Positions 9,476 to 17,350 of a stretch of 50,971 bases of DNA are shown here, piece after piece (position 1 is the first letter of the stretch; the number at the start of each line of letters is the position of its first letter). Origin of the DNA: Candidatus Borkfalkia faecavium (GTDB lineage Bacteria; Bacillota; Clostridia; Christensenellales; Borkfalkiaceae); assembly GCA_019114755.1 (NCBI GenBank), contig DXEW01000028.1:1-50971 (forward strand), in the 5' to 3' direction. The translations under genes and the position numbers were made by a program. The notes under the pieces are model-generated. The model had not been told where the DNA came from, did no database searches, and was given only the letters and a program-made list of their open reading frames with translations.

Positions 9476-9538
9476 ATGCGGACAATTATCCTCACGGGCG
9501 GCGGAACAAGGAGGCGAAGATGCGGACACTCATATTGA
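9476..9538 (+). CDS. 20-codon leader ORF, partial copy of the murG-like start
   Basis: This ORF reads MRTIILTGGGTRRRRCGHSY and stops inside the downstream gene. The downstream gene starts MRTLILTGGGS. Both have a GGAGG-type site five to six bases before ATG CGG ACA. The leader is a ~44-bp tandem duplication of the start region placed out of frame with the real gene, and its translation would end 19 bases into the gene. It may be an accident of duplication or may modulate translation by coupling. Confidence 0.55.
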   Translation: MRTIILTGGGTRRRRCGHSY

Positions 9539-10554
9539 CGGGCGGCGGGAGCGCGGGGCACGCCGTGCCGCACCTGGCGCTGCTGCCGGGGCTGCGGCAG
9601 CACTTCCGCCTCGCCTATATCGGCACCGACGGCATCGAACGGCGGATCATGGAGCAGAGCGGGCTGCCCTATTACGCCATCCCCGCCGTCAAATTCGTGC
9701 GGGCGGGGGTATGGAAGAACGCGGGGCTGCCCTTCCGCTTCCCCCAAAGCGTGCGGGCGGCGAAGAAGGCGCTGCAGGCGGCGGGGGCGGAGGGCGTGTT
9801 TTCCAAGGGCGGATACGTCGCCCTGCCCGTGGCGCTGGCGGCGCGCTCGCTGGGGCTGCCCGTGGTGACGCACGAATCCGACCTGACGCCGGGGCTTGCC
9901 AACCGCCTGATCGCCCGCGGCTGCGCCGCCGTGCTGACCAGCTTCCCCGAGACGGCGCAACAGTTCAAAAACGGCATCTGGACGGGGCCGCCCCTACGGC
10001 GGGAACTGCTGTGCGGGAACAGGGCGCGGGCGCGCGCCAAATACGCCCTGACGGGGGAAAAGCCGGTGCTGCTCATCTTCGGGGGAGGCAGCGGCAGCCG
10101 CGCCCTCAACGAGGCGGCGGACGGGGCGACGGAGCGTATCCTTTCCATCTTCGACGTGGTGCATATCCGCGGCGACGAGGGGCAGGCGCGGCCGGGATAT
10201 GTGCCCCTGGCGTATGAGCCAGACATGGCCTCCGCCTACGCCTGTGCGGACTTCGTGCTGGCGCGGGCGGGATCGAATACCCTGTTCGAGCTGCTGGCGC
10301 TGAAAAAGCCCGCCCTGCTCGTGCCGCTTGCCAACAAACGCTCGCGCGGCGACCAGCAGGAAAACGCCGCCTATTTTGAACGGCGCGGGCTGGTGCGGGT
10401 ACTGCCCGAAGAGGCGCTCTCGCCCGACGCGCTTTTTGCCGCCCTGCAAGAGCTTGCCGCCGACGCCGATTTGCGCCGCGCCCTGGCGCAGCACCGCCCC
10501 GCCGTCGGCAATGCCGCCATCATCCGCGCCGTCCGCGCGGCGATGGGAAAGTGA
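9520..10554 (+). CDS. murG: MurG-like UDP-GlcNAc glycosyltransferase
   Basis: GT28-family enzyme that in MurG adds GlcNAc to lipid I to make lipid II at the inner membrane face; 344 aa, slightly short. The N-terminal nucleotide-binding-like loop is LTGGGSAGHAVP (MurG GGTGGHxxP). Middle motifs are VFSKGGYVALPVALAA and VTHESDLTPGLANR. The C-terminal donor domain has LLIFGGGSGSRALNE, LAYEPDMASAYACADFVLARAGSNTLFEL and KRSRGDQQENAAYF, all matching the MurG fold. It is a stand-alone gene, not in a mur/fts cluster, so it may be a MurG paralogue with another glycolipid acceptor. Start chosen by the GGAGG site and the conserved N-terminus. Confidence 0.85.
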   Translation: MRTLILTGGGSAGHAVPHLALLPGLRQHFRLAYIGTDGIERRIMEQSGLPYYAIPAVKFVRAGVWKNAGLPFRFPQSVRAAKKALQAAGAEGVFSKGGYVALPVALAARSLGLPVVTHESDLTPGLANRLIARGCAAVLTSFPETAQQFKNGIWTGPPLRRELLCGNRARARAKYALTGEKPVLLIFGGGSGSRALNEAADGATERILSIFDVVHIRGDEGQARPGYVPLAYEPDMASAYACADFVLARAGSNTLFELLALKKPALLVPLANKRSRGDQQENAAYFERRGLVRVLPEEALSPDALFAALQELAADADLRRALAQHRPAVGNAAIIRAVRAAMGK

Positions 10555-10624
10555 AAATAAGAATTTTATTTAGGAGATGAAACGATCCAAACGCAAAAAG
10601 AATTTGCTGCCGATGCGCCTGCGC

Positions 10625-10740
10625 GCAAGATTTCTCCACTCGGTCACTCGCTGCGTTTGTTCCCTCGGTCGAAATGACAAAAGAGGCACCCACCCTGTCA
10701 TCCTGAGGAGCAAGGCGACGAAGGATCTCTGAAAAAACCA
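10625..10740. repeat. non-coding intergenic repeat block
   Basis: Contains TTTCTCCACTCGGTC, CTCGGTCGAAATGACAAA and CCTGTCATCCTGAGGAGC words. The first two recur at 30428-30486 in the same order. Such words are common as non-coding repeats in gut Firmicutes genomes (recalled, not checked). The 10555-10925 gap otherwise holds only the terminator, element copy 2 and the 31-bp repeat listed separately. Confidence 0.55.
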
Positions 10741-10747
10741 AAAGCAA

Positions 10748-10775
10748 AAAGAGAGGGCGAGCCTCTCTTTTTCAC
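10748..10775. terminator. bidirectional terminator after murG-like gene
   Basis: AAAAAGAGAGG, loop GCGAG, CCTCTCTTTTT: an 11-bp stem with A and T flanks. Confidence 0.8.
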
Positions 10776-10786
10776 AATTTCCTTGA

Positions 10787-10813
10787 TTTATGCCAGACGT
10801 AGTACTGTGCAAA
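10787..10813 (-). repeat. dispersed double-dyad element, copy 2
   Basis: Minus strand TTTGCACAGTACTACG, then TCTGGCATAAA (two substitutions in the second dyad). It lies about 115 bases past the stop of the minus-strand esterase gene. A partial echo, TTTGCACTGTATCGTAC, lies at 10816-10832. Confidence 0.65.
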
Positions 10814-10887
10814 CCTGTACGATACAGTGCAAAAACCGAAAAAACGCGATTCGCGGAGCGAAACAAACTTCCAATACCACAAAAAGC

Positions 10888-10949
10888 GCAAACCTTATGC
10901 CTTGCGGGACGCAAAGCCGCAAGCCTTATGCCCTGCGGGGTACAAAGCC
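10888..10949 (-). repeat. 31-bp tandem duplication at the 3' end of the esterase gene
   Basis: Two copies (10888-10918 and 10919-10949) of a unit containing GGCTTTG, CCCGCA and GGGCATAAGG differ at a few positions. The gene-proximal copy encodes GFVPRRA and the stop codon; the second copy is untranslated. Confidence 0.7.
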
Positions 10950-11774
10950 GCGGGCGCGGAGAAATTCTAAAGACAGAGGCAGCCAATGCGCGGCGTGTGC
11001 CATAGCGTCTTTGTCCCAGTCGGCAAAGGCGACGTCTTCCGCGCAGACGGACATGCCGTGCGGGCCGCGGTCGAACAGGTGCAGCTCCGCCGCCACCCCC
11101 TGCCGCAGCAGGGCGGCGCACAGCAGCAGCGCGTTCTGCGGCGGCACCAGCGCATCCTGTGAAGTCGCCCATACAAAGGTGGGCGGAGCCGCGGGGCGGA
11201 TGTGTTTTTCCAAAGAATACTTTTGCGGAGATACGGCATTGCCGCAGAAATTGCGGAAGGAATCGGCATGCGCAACTTCTGCATCGGCGCTGACGACGGG
11301 GTATGAGAGGATGGCGGCGTCCGGGCGGATGCGCGCGCATTCTTCCCCGAAAGCGGCGCGAAGGGCGGCATCGTCCCACAGATAGGAGATGCAGCCGCAC
11401 AGATGCCCGCCCGCCGAAAAGCCGACGGCGGCGATATGGGCGGGATCGATGGAGAGCGCTTCCGCCTCTTTCCGCAGATACAGCATCGCCATGCCCGCCT
11501 GCAAAATTTGGGCGGGATAGGAGACGGGGGCGATGTCGTATTCCAACACGAAGCAGTCGAACCCCGCCGCATAATAGCGCAGGGCGACGGGCTCCCCTTC
11601 CCGCTCCGACCAAAAGGCGTAGGCGCCGCCGGGGATGACGAGCATGGCGGGGCGGACACGCCGCTCGCCCAGTTCCGCAAACTGCGGGTGGCGGAAGGAG
11701 AGGAGATGCCCTTCCTGTTCGCCCTCGCGGCGGATGCCGAAATAGGCATATAAGTCGATGCGCTCGCAGATCAT
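10926..11774 (-). CDS. alpha/beta hydrolase, acetyl-esterase/xylan esterase-like
   Basis: A 282-aa serine esterase of the BD-FAE/Axe-like group, possibly removing acetyl groups from plant polysaccharide fragments. The sequence shows VIPGGAYAFWSEREGEP (oxyanion HGGG-type loop), the nucleophile GFSAGGHLCG, the acid in SQDALVPP and the His in DRGPHGM. No signal peptide, so it probably acts on imported oligosaccharides. It starts at ATG after GGAGA. It lies 48 bases downstream of the aldo-keto reductase gene, likely one operon. Its last residues come from a 31-bp tandem repeat unit. Confidence 0.82.
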   Translation of the reverse strand: MICERIDLYAYFGIRREGEQEGHLLSFRHPQFAELGERRVRPAMLVIPGGAYAFWSEREGEPVALRYYAAGFDCFVLEYDIAPVSYPAQILQAGMAMLYLRKEAEALSIDPAHIAAVGFSAGGHLCGCISYLWDDAALRAAFGEECARIRPDAAILSYPVVSADAEVAHADSFRNFCGNAVSPQKYSLEKHIRPAAPPTFVWATSQDALVPPQNALLLCAALLRQGVAAELHLFDRGPHGMSVCAEDVAFADWDKDAMAHAAHWLPLSLEFLRARGFVPRRA

Positions 11775-11822
11775 GACCGTTCTCCTTTCTAAGGCGTTTC
11801 CTAAGAGGTATTTTAAGACGTT

Positions 11823-12848
11823 TTACAGGACGATGGAATCGATCTCTGCCAGTTCTTCGGCGGTAAACTGCGCGTTCACGCGGATGTCGTCTTCGATCTG
11901 CGAAGAGCGGGAAGCGCCGATGATGACGCTGGCGACGTCTTCATCCTTCAGCACCCACGAAAGCGCCATCTCCGCAAGCGTCTGCCCGCGGCGGGCGGCG
12001 ACCTCGTTGAGGGCGAGGAGCTTGCTTTGCAGTTCGGGCGTCAGCACAGACTGTTTGAGGAACATGTCCTTGCTCATGCGGCTGTCTTCGGGGATGCCGT
12101 GCAGGTACTTGTCCGTCAAAAGCCCCTGCGCCAGCGGGCTGTACGCCGTGACGGCGAATCCCTGCTCGTGCGCGAACGCCTTGATGCCGCTGGTTTCGAT
12201 CGTCCGCTCCAGGATGGAATACGGCATCTGCGTGAGCACGAAGGGAACGCGCAGGGCGCGGTAACAGGCGACGGCGGCCTTGGTCTGCTCGCAGTTGTAG
12301 TTGGAGATGCCGATGTACAGCGCCTTGCCGCTCTCAACGATCTGCTGCATGGCCTGGCAGGTCTCCTCGATGGGGGTATCGGGGTCGGGGCGGTGATGGT
12401 AGAAGATGTCTACATAATCGACGCCGAGGTTTTGCAGGCTGCGGTCGAGGCTGGCGATGAGGTGCTTGCGGCCGCCGTTGCCCGAGCCGTACGGCCCGCG
12501 CCAGGCGCCGTAGCCCGCCTTGGTGGTGATGACCAGCTCGTCGCGGTAGCCGTGCAAATCGTTTTTGAGGATGCTGCCGAAGTTCTTTTCGGCGGCGCCC
12601 GCGGCGGGACCGTAGTTGTTGGCGATGTCGAACACGGTGATGCCGCTGTCGAAGGCGGTGAACACCATGTCGCGCATGTTCTCGTACGAGTCGAGCGAGC
12701 CGAAGTTGTGCCACATGCCGAAGGACAGGGCGGAGAGCTTCAGCCCGCTTTTGCCCGCGCGGCGGTATTCCATGGCGTCGTACCGCTCGACGGCGGGAGC
12801 GTAGTTGTTGTTGCGGCGGATGAGTGCGCCGATCTCTTTTCCGTTCAT
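11823..12848 (-). CDS. aldo-keto reductase, YghZ/Gpr (glyceraldehyde-3-phosphate reductase) type
   Basis: NADPH-dependent (beta/alpha)8 reductase, 341 aa. The catalytic tetrad is visible: Asp and Tyr in VFDIANNYGPAAG, Lys in VITTKAGYGAW, His in IFYHHRPDPDTP. The Gly/Asn-rich insert GPYGSGNGGRKHL and the C-terminal VIIGASRSSQIEDD match the E. coli YghZ/Kv-beta subgroup that reduces L-glyceraldehyde-3-phosphate and methylglyoxal. The start ATG follows GAGGAA. First gene of a two-gene operon with the downstream esterase; its leader is ~85 nt and contains two hairpins. Substrate in this organism is inference. Confidence 0.9.
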   Translation of the reverse strand: MNGKEIGALIRRNNNYAPAVERYDAMEYRRAGKSGLKLSALSFGMWHNFGSLDSYENMRDMVFTAFDSGITVFDIANNYGPAAGAAEKNFGSILKNDLHGYRDELVITTKAGYGAWRGPYGSGNGGRKHLIASLDRSLQNLGVDYVDIFYHHRPDPDTPIEETCQAMQQIVESGKALYIGISNYNCEQTKAAVACYRALRVPFVLTQMPYSILERTIETSGIKAFAHEQGFAVTAYSPLAQGLLTDKYLHGIPEDSRMSKDMFLKQSVLTPELQSKLLALNEVAARRGQTLAEMALSWVLKDEDVASVIIGASRSSQIEDDIRVNAQFTAEELAEIDSIVL

Positions 12849-12938
12849 AGTGTGTTTCCTCGTTCGGCGCTGCTAAGGCGCCGTAAAATTTTTGCGGGCA
12901 GAACGCCTGCCCGCATCGTTTTTGCCTATAGCGCCTAT

Positions 12939-12967
12939 ATTGTAAAAGAAAAAAAGGGAAATGTCAA
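12939..12967 (-). promoter_or_regulatory. sigma-A promoter for the aldo-keto reductase operon
   Basis: Minus strand TTGACA (12967-12962), 17-base spacer, TACAAT (12944-12939). The leader carries a GCGGGCAG/CTGCCCGC-type hairpin near 12894-12916. Confidence 0.75.
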
Positions 12968-13032
12968 CAGCTTTCTAAGGAAAAATTTGTCTCCGTTCAA
13001 AACCTCAAAAAGAGCCGCCCTTTTATCCGAGA

Positions 13033-13123
13033 TCGCCGAAGCGCGCCCGCAGGCGGGAGCAGGGCTTGCAACCCTATGTAAGGTCGCCGAAGCGCGCCCC
13101 TGCGCCCGGCGGGCAGGGCTTGC
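13033..13123. repeat. imperfect ~52-bp direct duplication at the 3' end of the PRC-barrel gene
   Basis: TCGCCGAAGCGCGCCC and GCAGGGCTTGC occur at 13033-13069 and again at 13084-13123. The second copy encodes the C-terminus of the minus-strand gene; the first lies just beyond its stop. Confidence 0.65.
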
Positions 13124-13376
13124 CGTCCGGCTTTTCCTGCCCCGCGCCCTTCAAATCGACCAGCACCACGTCCGCCCCCACCTTGGCGATATTGCGCAAG
13201 GGGATGAACAGGTCTTCGCGGCGGAAGAGGCGGATGCCGCTTTTGCCGGGCACGGCGATGCCGATGACGCGGCCTTCGGGGAAGGTAAAGACGATGTCGC
13301 AGGTTTTGCCGAGGTTTTTGCCGTCGCCGATGTTGACGACGTATTTGCACTTTAACTCTCTGTACGATGTTTCCAT
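13074..13376 (-). CDS. YlmC/YmxH-family PRC-barrel sporulation protein
   Basis: A 100-aa protein with a single PRC-barrel: METSYRELKCKYVVNIGDGK, LGKTCDIVFTFPEGRVIGI, then LFIPLRNIAKVGADVVLVDL. This is the arrangement of the small YlmC/YmxH family found in spore-forming Firmicutes, whose exact role is unclear. The start ATG follows an excellent GGAGG; a longer upstream frame is not family-like. The C-terminal ~20 residues (KPDGKPCPPGAGARFG) are encoded by one unit of a local duplication. The 13377-13792 gap upstream holds only an AT repeat at 13679-13712. Confidence 0.8.
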   Translation of the reverse strand: METSYRELKCKYVVNIGDGKNLGKTCDIVFTFPEGRVIGIAVPGKSGIRLFRREDLFIPLRNIAKVGADVVLVDLKGAGQEKPDGKPCPPGAGARFGDLT

Positions 13377-13678
13377 GAGACCTCCTTGCGGCACGTTTCG
13401 GCAGAAAACGCGCCCAATACCAGTATATGCGGCGGCGGGCGGATGTGTGCATCGACCCGAAAACACGGACAAGACGGAGGCGTTTGCCCGTAAAAACGGG
13501 GCAGAATTGTTTGAAGAAGGGAATACCAAGAGGAAAACGTCCGTTTGCATATTACCTCGCGCGGCACAGTTCGGCGAAACGCGTGGAACAAAGTTCGGCG
13601 CAAGGAAGCGGGTGCGCCGCCGCCAACGCCCTGCGCCCTCCTCTTCTGCGCCTCTCTCTTTTTGATCATACATCTCCA

Positions 13679-13712
13679 CAATTCTACATTTTACATTCTA
13701 CATTTTACATTT
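13679..13712. repeat. AT-rich TACATTTTACATTC repeat
   Basis: ATTCTACATTTTACATTC repeated twice; its reverse complement (TGTAAAATGTAGAAT) recurs at 30001-30036, 30250-30285 and 30590-30620. Non-coding dispersed microsatellite-like repeat. Confidence 0.65.
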
Positions 13713-13792
13713 CAATTTCCTGCCCTTCCCTCCCCTCTCCGTATAAGGAACGCGCAAACGGAGCATACTCAAAGAAAAAACGGAGGCCCTGT

Positions 13793-13924
13793 ATGGCAAA
13801 GAAGAAAAAGCAGAAAGTGCGCACCCTGACCGATAAACAGTACAGCGAATACCTGATGTCGCTCAAAGACGAGCGGCCGACCATGCTCATCGACAAGGAC
13901 GGCAGCCGCCGCCCGCAGCGGTAA
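13793..13924 (+). CDS. small basic protein of unknown function (43 aa)
   Basis: Reads MAKKKKQKVRTLTDKQYSE, then YLMSLKDERPTMLIDK and DGSRRPQR. A GGAGG site lies six bases before the ATG, which supports real translation. The N-terminus is Lys-rich and the rest amphipathic; I recognise no family. The end of the gene (CGCAGCGGTAA) is repeated three more times downstream (near 13963, 14008 and 14076), so its 3' flank has been amplified. Confidence 0.55.
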   Translation: MAKKKKQKVRTLTDKQYSEYLMSLKDERPTMLIDKDGSRRPQR

Positions 13925-14008
13925 AATGCGGAGCGGCAGCCCCGCGGCGCGTGAGGGCGCGGCGGTAAAACAAAAGGGCTCCCGCGGCGGCGCGGAGGGT
14001 TCTCCCCG

Positions 14009-14102
14009 CAGCGGTAAATAGTTCCTTCCCCAAAAAGAAGGCCGCTCGCCGCCCGACGCATCGGCATGCGCAGGCACAGCGGTAAATAGTTCCTTCCCCA
14101 AA
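14009..14102. repeat. 26-bp direct repeat, 68-bp period
   Basis: CAGCGGTAAATAGTTCCTTC followed by CCCAAA occurs at 14009-14034 and 14077-14102, identical. Shorter related CAGCGGTAAA words occur at 13914 (stop of the 43-aa ORF) and 13963. Confidence 0.75.
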
Positions 14103-14138
14103 GAAAAAAAGAGGCGGAAACGCGGACTTTGGGCGGAA

Positions 14139-14163
14139 TGCAGAGTACTATGCCGCGCATAAA
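14139..14163 (+). repeat. dispersed double-dyad element, copy 3
   Basis: Plus strand TGCAGAGTACTATGCC then GCGCATAAA, about 215 bases past the 43-aa ORF and about 100 bases before the permease promoter. Confidence 0.75.
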
Positions 14164-14238
14164 CGCCGCCTTTTGCAGGGGAAAGACGGACAGCCTGCGG
14201 CGGGCGATAAAAATTTTTTGCCGCCGTGGGCAAATCGC

Positions 14239-14266
14239 TTGCAAAAAAATGCAGGCGGAGTATAAT
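14239..14266 (+). promoter_or_regulatory. sigma-A promoter for the permease gene
   Basis: TTGCAA (14239-14244), 16-base spacer, TATAAT (14261-14266). The ATG at 14268 would be at or before the transcription start, which decides for the start at 14298. Confidence 0.6.
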
Positions 14267-14297
14267 AATGCCGTTTGAAACAGAGAGGATAACGGCA

Positions 14298-15449
14298 ATG
14301 GAAGAGACGCGGCCTTCGCGCGGGAAACACATACTCGCCCTCATCGGGCATATCGCAAAGAGCAGCGTGGTGCTCATCGTGGCGCTGGCTGCGGCGGGCA
14401 TCACCTGCTTTTTTGTGCCCGTCGATAAGGAATACCTGGGATACTTCGACCTGGAGACCCTCGCCTGCCTGTTCTGCACCCTGGCGGTGGTGGCGGCGTT
14501 CAAGAACATCAAGTTCTTCGTGTGGCTGGCAGACATCATCGTGCGGCGGTTCAAGAACATGCGCAACATCGTGCTGGCGCTGGTGTTCGTGACCTACTTC
14601 GGCTCGATGATCATGGCCAACGACATGGCGCTCATCACCTTTTTGCCCCTGGGGTACTTCGTGCTCGATTCGTGCGGGAACAAGAAGCTGACCGCCTTCA
14701 CCTTTATCATGCAGAACATCGCCGCCAACCTCGGCGGCATGCTGACCCCCTTCGGCAACCCGCAGAACCTGTACCTGTATTCCTATTTCGAGATCCCCAC
14801 GGGCGAATTTTTCCGGATCATGGCCCTGCCCTTTGCGGCGGCGTTCGTGATGATCCTCGGCATCTGCCTGTTCGTTAAGCCGGAGGCTGCCGCCGTGCAG
14901 TCTCGCCCCAAAAACGCCCCGCCCGCCTGGCGCATCGCCGTGTATTCGCTGCTGTTCGTGCTGTCGGTGCTCATCGTCTTCCGCGTGTTCCCCTACTACT
15001 GGGGGCTGCTGGCGGTGGTCGCAGCGCTGCTCATCTTCGACTTCCGCGCCATCCTGCGCGTGGACTACGCCCTGCTTTTGACCTTCTGCGCCTTCTTCGT
15101 GTTTTCGGGGAACATGGCGCGCATCCCCGCCGTGGAAGAGTTTTTGGGCGGGCTGGTGGCGCTGGACCCGCTGGCGTTCGGCACCCTTTCCTGCCAGGTC
15201 ATCTCCAACGTGCCCTCGGCGGTACTGCTGTCAAAATTCACGGGCGACTACGCAAACCTGTTGGTCGCCGTCAACATCGGCGGGCTGGGCACCCCCATCG
15301 CCTCGCTGGCGAGCCTCATCACCCTGAATACATACCGCACCGTCTGCCCCGGCGGCACCAAGAAGTATATCCTCCTCTTTTCCGCCCTCAACTTCGGTTT
15401 TTTGGCGGTGCTGCTGGGGATCGGATACCTGAACGCGTTTCTCTTGTAA
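14298..15449 (+). CDS. ion-transporter-superfamily permease (SLC13/CitM/ArsB type)
   Basis: A polytopic membrane protein, 383 aa, with about ten hydrophobic helices; likely transports an anion or dicarboxylate with Na+ or H+. It has the superfamily's repeated helix-hairpin halves: YFGSMIMANDMALITFLPLG followed by NIAANLGGMLTPFGNPQN in half one, and LSCQVISNVPSAVLLSKF with NIGGLGTPIASLASL in half two. The NDMALI and SNVPSA asparagine motifs and the GTP/GNPQN loops are the conserved ion/substrate sites. The start is the ATG eight bases after AGAGGA; an upstream ATG lies at the predicted transcription start. Monocistronic, ending at a shared bidirectional terminator. Substrate cannot be assigned. 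Confidence 0.8.
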   Translation: MEETRPSRGKHILALIGHIAKSSVVLIVALAAAGITCFFVPVDKEYLGYFDLETLACLFCTLAVVAAFKNIKFFVWLADIIVRRFKNMRNIVLALVFVTYFGSMIMANDMALITFLPLGYFVLDSCGNKKLTAFTFIMQNIAANLGGMLTPFGNPQNLYLYSYFEIPTGEFFRIMALPFAAAFVMILGICLFVKPEAAAVQSRPKNAPPAWRIAVYSLLFVLSVLIVFRVFPYYWGLLAVVAALLIFDFRAILRVDYALLLTFCAFFVFSGNMARIPAVEEFLGGLVALDPLAFGTLSCQVISNVPSAVLLSKFTGDYANLLVAVNIGGLGTPIASLASLITLNTYRTVCPGGTKKYILLFSALNFGFLAVLLGIGYLNAFLL

Positions 15450-15518
15450 AGGCAGCGCCCTCCTCTTGCAGGCGCGGAAAAATTTTCTTCTCATTGAAAA
15501 AACTTGATTTTGCCACGC

Positions 15519-15548
15519 AAAAGGCACCCTCCGCGGAGGGTGCCTTTT
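15519..15548. terminator. perfect 30-bp palindromic bidirectional terminator
   Basis: AAAAGGCACCCTCCG mirrored by CGGAGGGTGCCTTTT; it serves the plus-strand permease and the minus-strand ABC exporter operon. Confidence 0.85.
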
Positions 15549-15553
15549 GCCGA

Positions 15554-15580
15554 TCTATGCCGCGCATACTACTGCGCAAA
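15554..15580 (-). repeat. dispersed double-dyad element, copy 4 (diverged)
   Basis: Minus strand TTTGCGCAGTAGTATGCG then CGGCATAGA. The stop codon TAG of the ABC exporter gene lies inside the core (AGTAGTATG instead of AGTACTATG). Confidence 0.65.
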
Positions 15581-17350
15581 CTGCGAGTTATACAGGTCAT
15601 AATAGAAGCCGCGGCGGGCCATGAGGCTCTCGTGCGTGCCCTGCTCGATGACGGTGCCTTCATTCATCACCAAAATGAGGTCGGCGTCTAAGATGGTGGA
15701 AAGGCGGTGGGCGACGATGAAGGAGGTGCGCCCGCGCATGATCTTGCGGAAGGCCTTCTGGATGCGCATTTCGGTCATGGTGTCGATATTCGAGGTCGCC
15801 TCGTCCAAGATGAGCATGGGCGGGTCTGCGAGCATGACGCGGGCGATGCACAACAGCTGCCGCTCTCCCTGCGAGATGCTGACGTTGCCCGAAAGCACGG
15901 TGTCGTACCCGTGTTCCAAATTGCGGATAAAGAAGTCGCAATACGCCGCCTTTGCCGCCGCCTCCACCTGTTCGCGGGTGGCGTTCTCGTTGCCGTAGGC
16001 GATGTTCCAGGCGACCGTTTCGCCGGCGAGGAAGCTCTCTTGCAGCACCATGCCGAACAGTTTGCGGTATTCGTCTAAGGGGATGGAAGTGATGTCGGTG
16101 CCGTCGACGGTGATGCGGCCGCCCTGCAGGTCGTAAAAACGCATCAACAGGTTGATGAGGGTGGTCTTGCCGCAGCCGGTGGGGCCGACGATGGCGACCT
16201 TACTGCCGGCGGGAACGGAGACGTTCAGGTCCTCGATGAGCGTTTTTTCGGGGTCGTACGAAAAGCGAGCGTGTTCGATGCGGATCTCGCCGCGCACCTT
16301 GCCGATGCGGGCGCTGCCCGAAAGGTCTTCGCCCGGCTCGTCGGTCACTTCAAACACGCGCGCGGCGGAGGCGAAGGCGTTTTGCAGCTGGGTGACGACG
16401 TTGGACACCTCATTGAAGGGCTTGGTGTACTGGTTGGCGTAGCTGAGGAAGACGGACAGCATGCCGACGGTGAACCCGCTCAGCTCGAAGGCGCCCAAAT
16501 GCAGGGTGCCGCCGTCGCTGAGGATGCAGAACACCGCCCCGAGTACGCCCACAAAGGCGTAGATGACCGCGTTGACGAAGCGGGTGCTGGGGTTGGTGAG
16601 CGCCGAAAAGTACTGCGCCCGCCAGCCGATCTGATACAGGTGGGCGTCGATCTCGGCAAACTTTTTGCAGGACTTTTCTTCCTGGTTGAAGAGGATGACC
16701 GCCTTCTGCCCCCCGAGCATCTCTTTGACGTGCGCCGCCAGCTTGCCCTGTACCTTGACCTGGCGGCTGAAGCTCTTGAAGGTGCGCTTGGTGATGAACG
16801 CCGCCACGAACAGCGACAGCGGCGTCAGCACCACGACCACGAGCGCCACGATGTAGTTGATGACGAACATGACCACCAGGGTAGCCAGGATGGTCATCAC
16901 CCCCGTGAACAGCTGCGCCACCCCCTGCAGCAGGCCGTCGGAGATGATGTCGACGTCGTTGACCACGCGGGCGATGACGTCGCCCTGGGCGTGGGTGTCG
17001 ATATAGCGGATACGCGCCGCCGTCAGCGAAGCGAAGGCGTCTTTGCGCAGGTCGCGCACCAGGCGGTAACAGAGGGTGTTGACGCAGTTGCCGAGAAGTT
17101 TCTGCGATACGAAGGCCGCCAGCACGCAGGCGGCGAACCCCGCCGTCATGGCGTAGACCGCTTCAAAATCTACATTCCCCGCGCCGATCATGGCGTCGAT
17201 GGCCTTGCCGTACAGCACCGGGCCCACGAGGACGAAGGCGACGTACAGCAGGCTGAAAATAGTGGCGCCGACGACGTAGCCGCGGTAGGGGCGGATATAG
17301 TGCAGCAGGCGGCGGGTGATGCCGCGCTTGAATTCTCGCTTTTCATTCAT
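15569..17350 (-). CDS. heterodimeric ABC exporter, subunit with canonical ATPase site
   Basis: Membrane domain plus ATPase in one chain, 593 aa: about six helices in residues 20-320 and a C-terminal nucleotide-binding domain. Walker A is GPTGCGKTT, the signature region SISQGERQLLC, Walker B LILDEATSNID with the catalytic Glu, and the switch IVAHRLSTI with the His. This is the TM288-like half of a TM287/288-type exporter; the partner is the overlapping upstream gene. Together they likely export lipids, drugs or peptides. Start at the ATG after GGAGGGGG; its first 8 bases overlap the partner's stop, implying coupled translation and fixed stoichiometry. The stop codon lies inside a dispersed repeat. 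Confidence 0.9.
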   Translation of the reverse strand: MNEKREFKRGITRRLLHYIRPYRGYVVGATIFSLLYVAFVLVGPVLYGKAIDAMIGAGNVDFEAVYAMTAGFAACVLAAFVSQKLLGNCVNTLCYRLVRDLRKDAFASLTAARIRYIDTHAQGDVIARVVNDVDIISDGLLQGVAQLFTGVMTILATLVVMFVINYIVALVVVVLTPLSLFVAAFITKRTFKSFSRQVKVQGKLAAHVKEMLGGQKAVILFNQEEKSCKKFAEIDAHLYQIGWRAQYFSALTNPSTRFVNAVIYAFVGVLGAVFCILSDGGTLHLGAFELSGFTVGMLSVFLSYANQYTKPFNEVSNVVTQLQNAFASAARVFEVTDEPGEDLSGSARIGKVRGEIRIEHARFSYDPEKTLIEDLNVSVPAGSKVAIVGPTGCGKTTLINLLMRFYDLQGGRITVDGTDITSIPLDEYRKLFGMVLQESFLAGETVAWNIAYGNENATREQVEAAAKAAYCDFFIRNLEHGYDTVLSGNVSISQGERQLLCIARVMLADPPMLILDEATSNIDTMTEMRIQKAFRKIMRGRTSFIVAHRLSTILDADLILVMNEGTVIEQGTHESLMARRGFYYDLYNSQFAQ

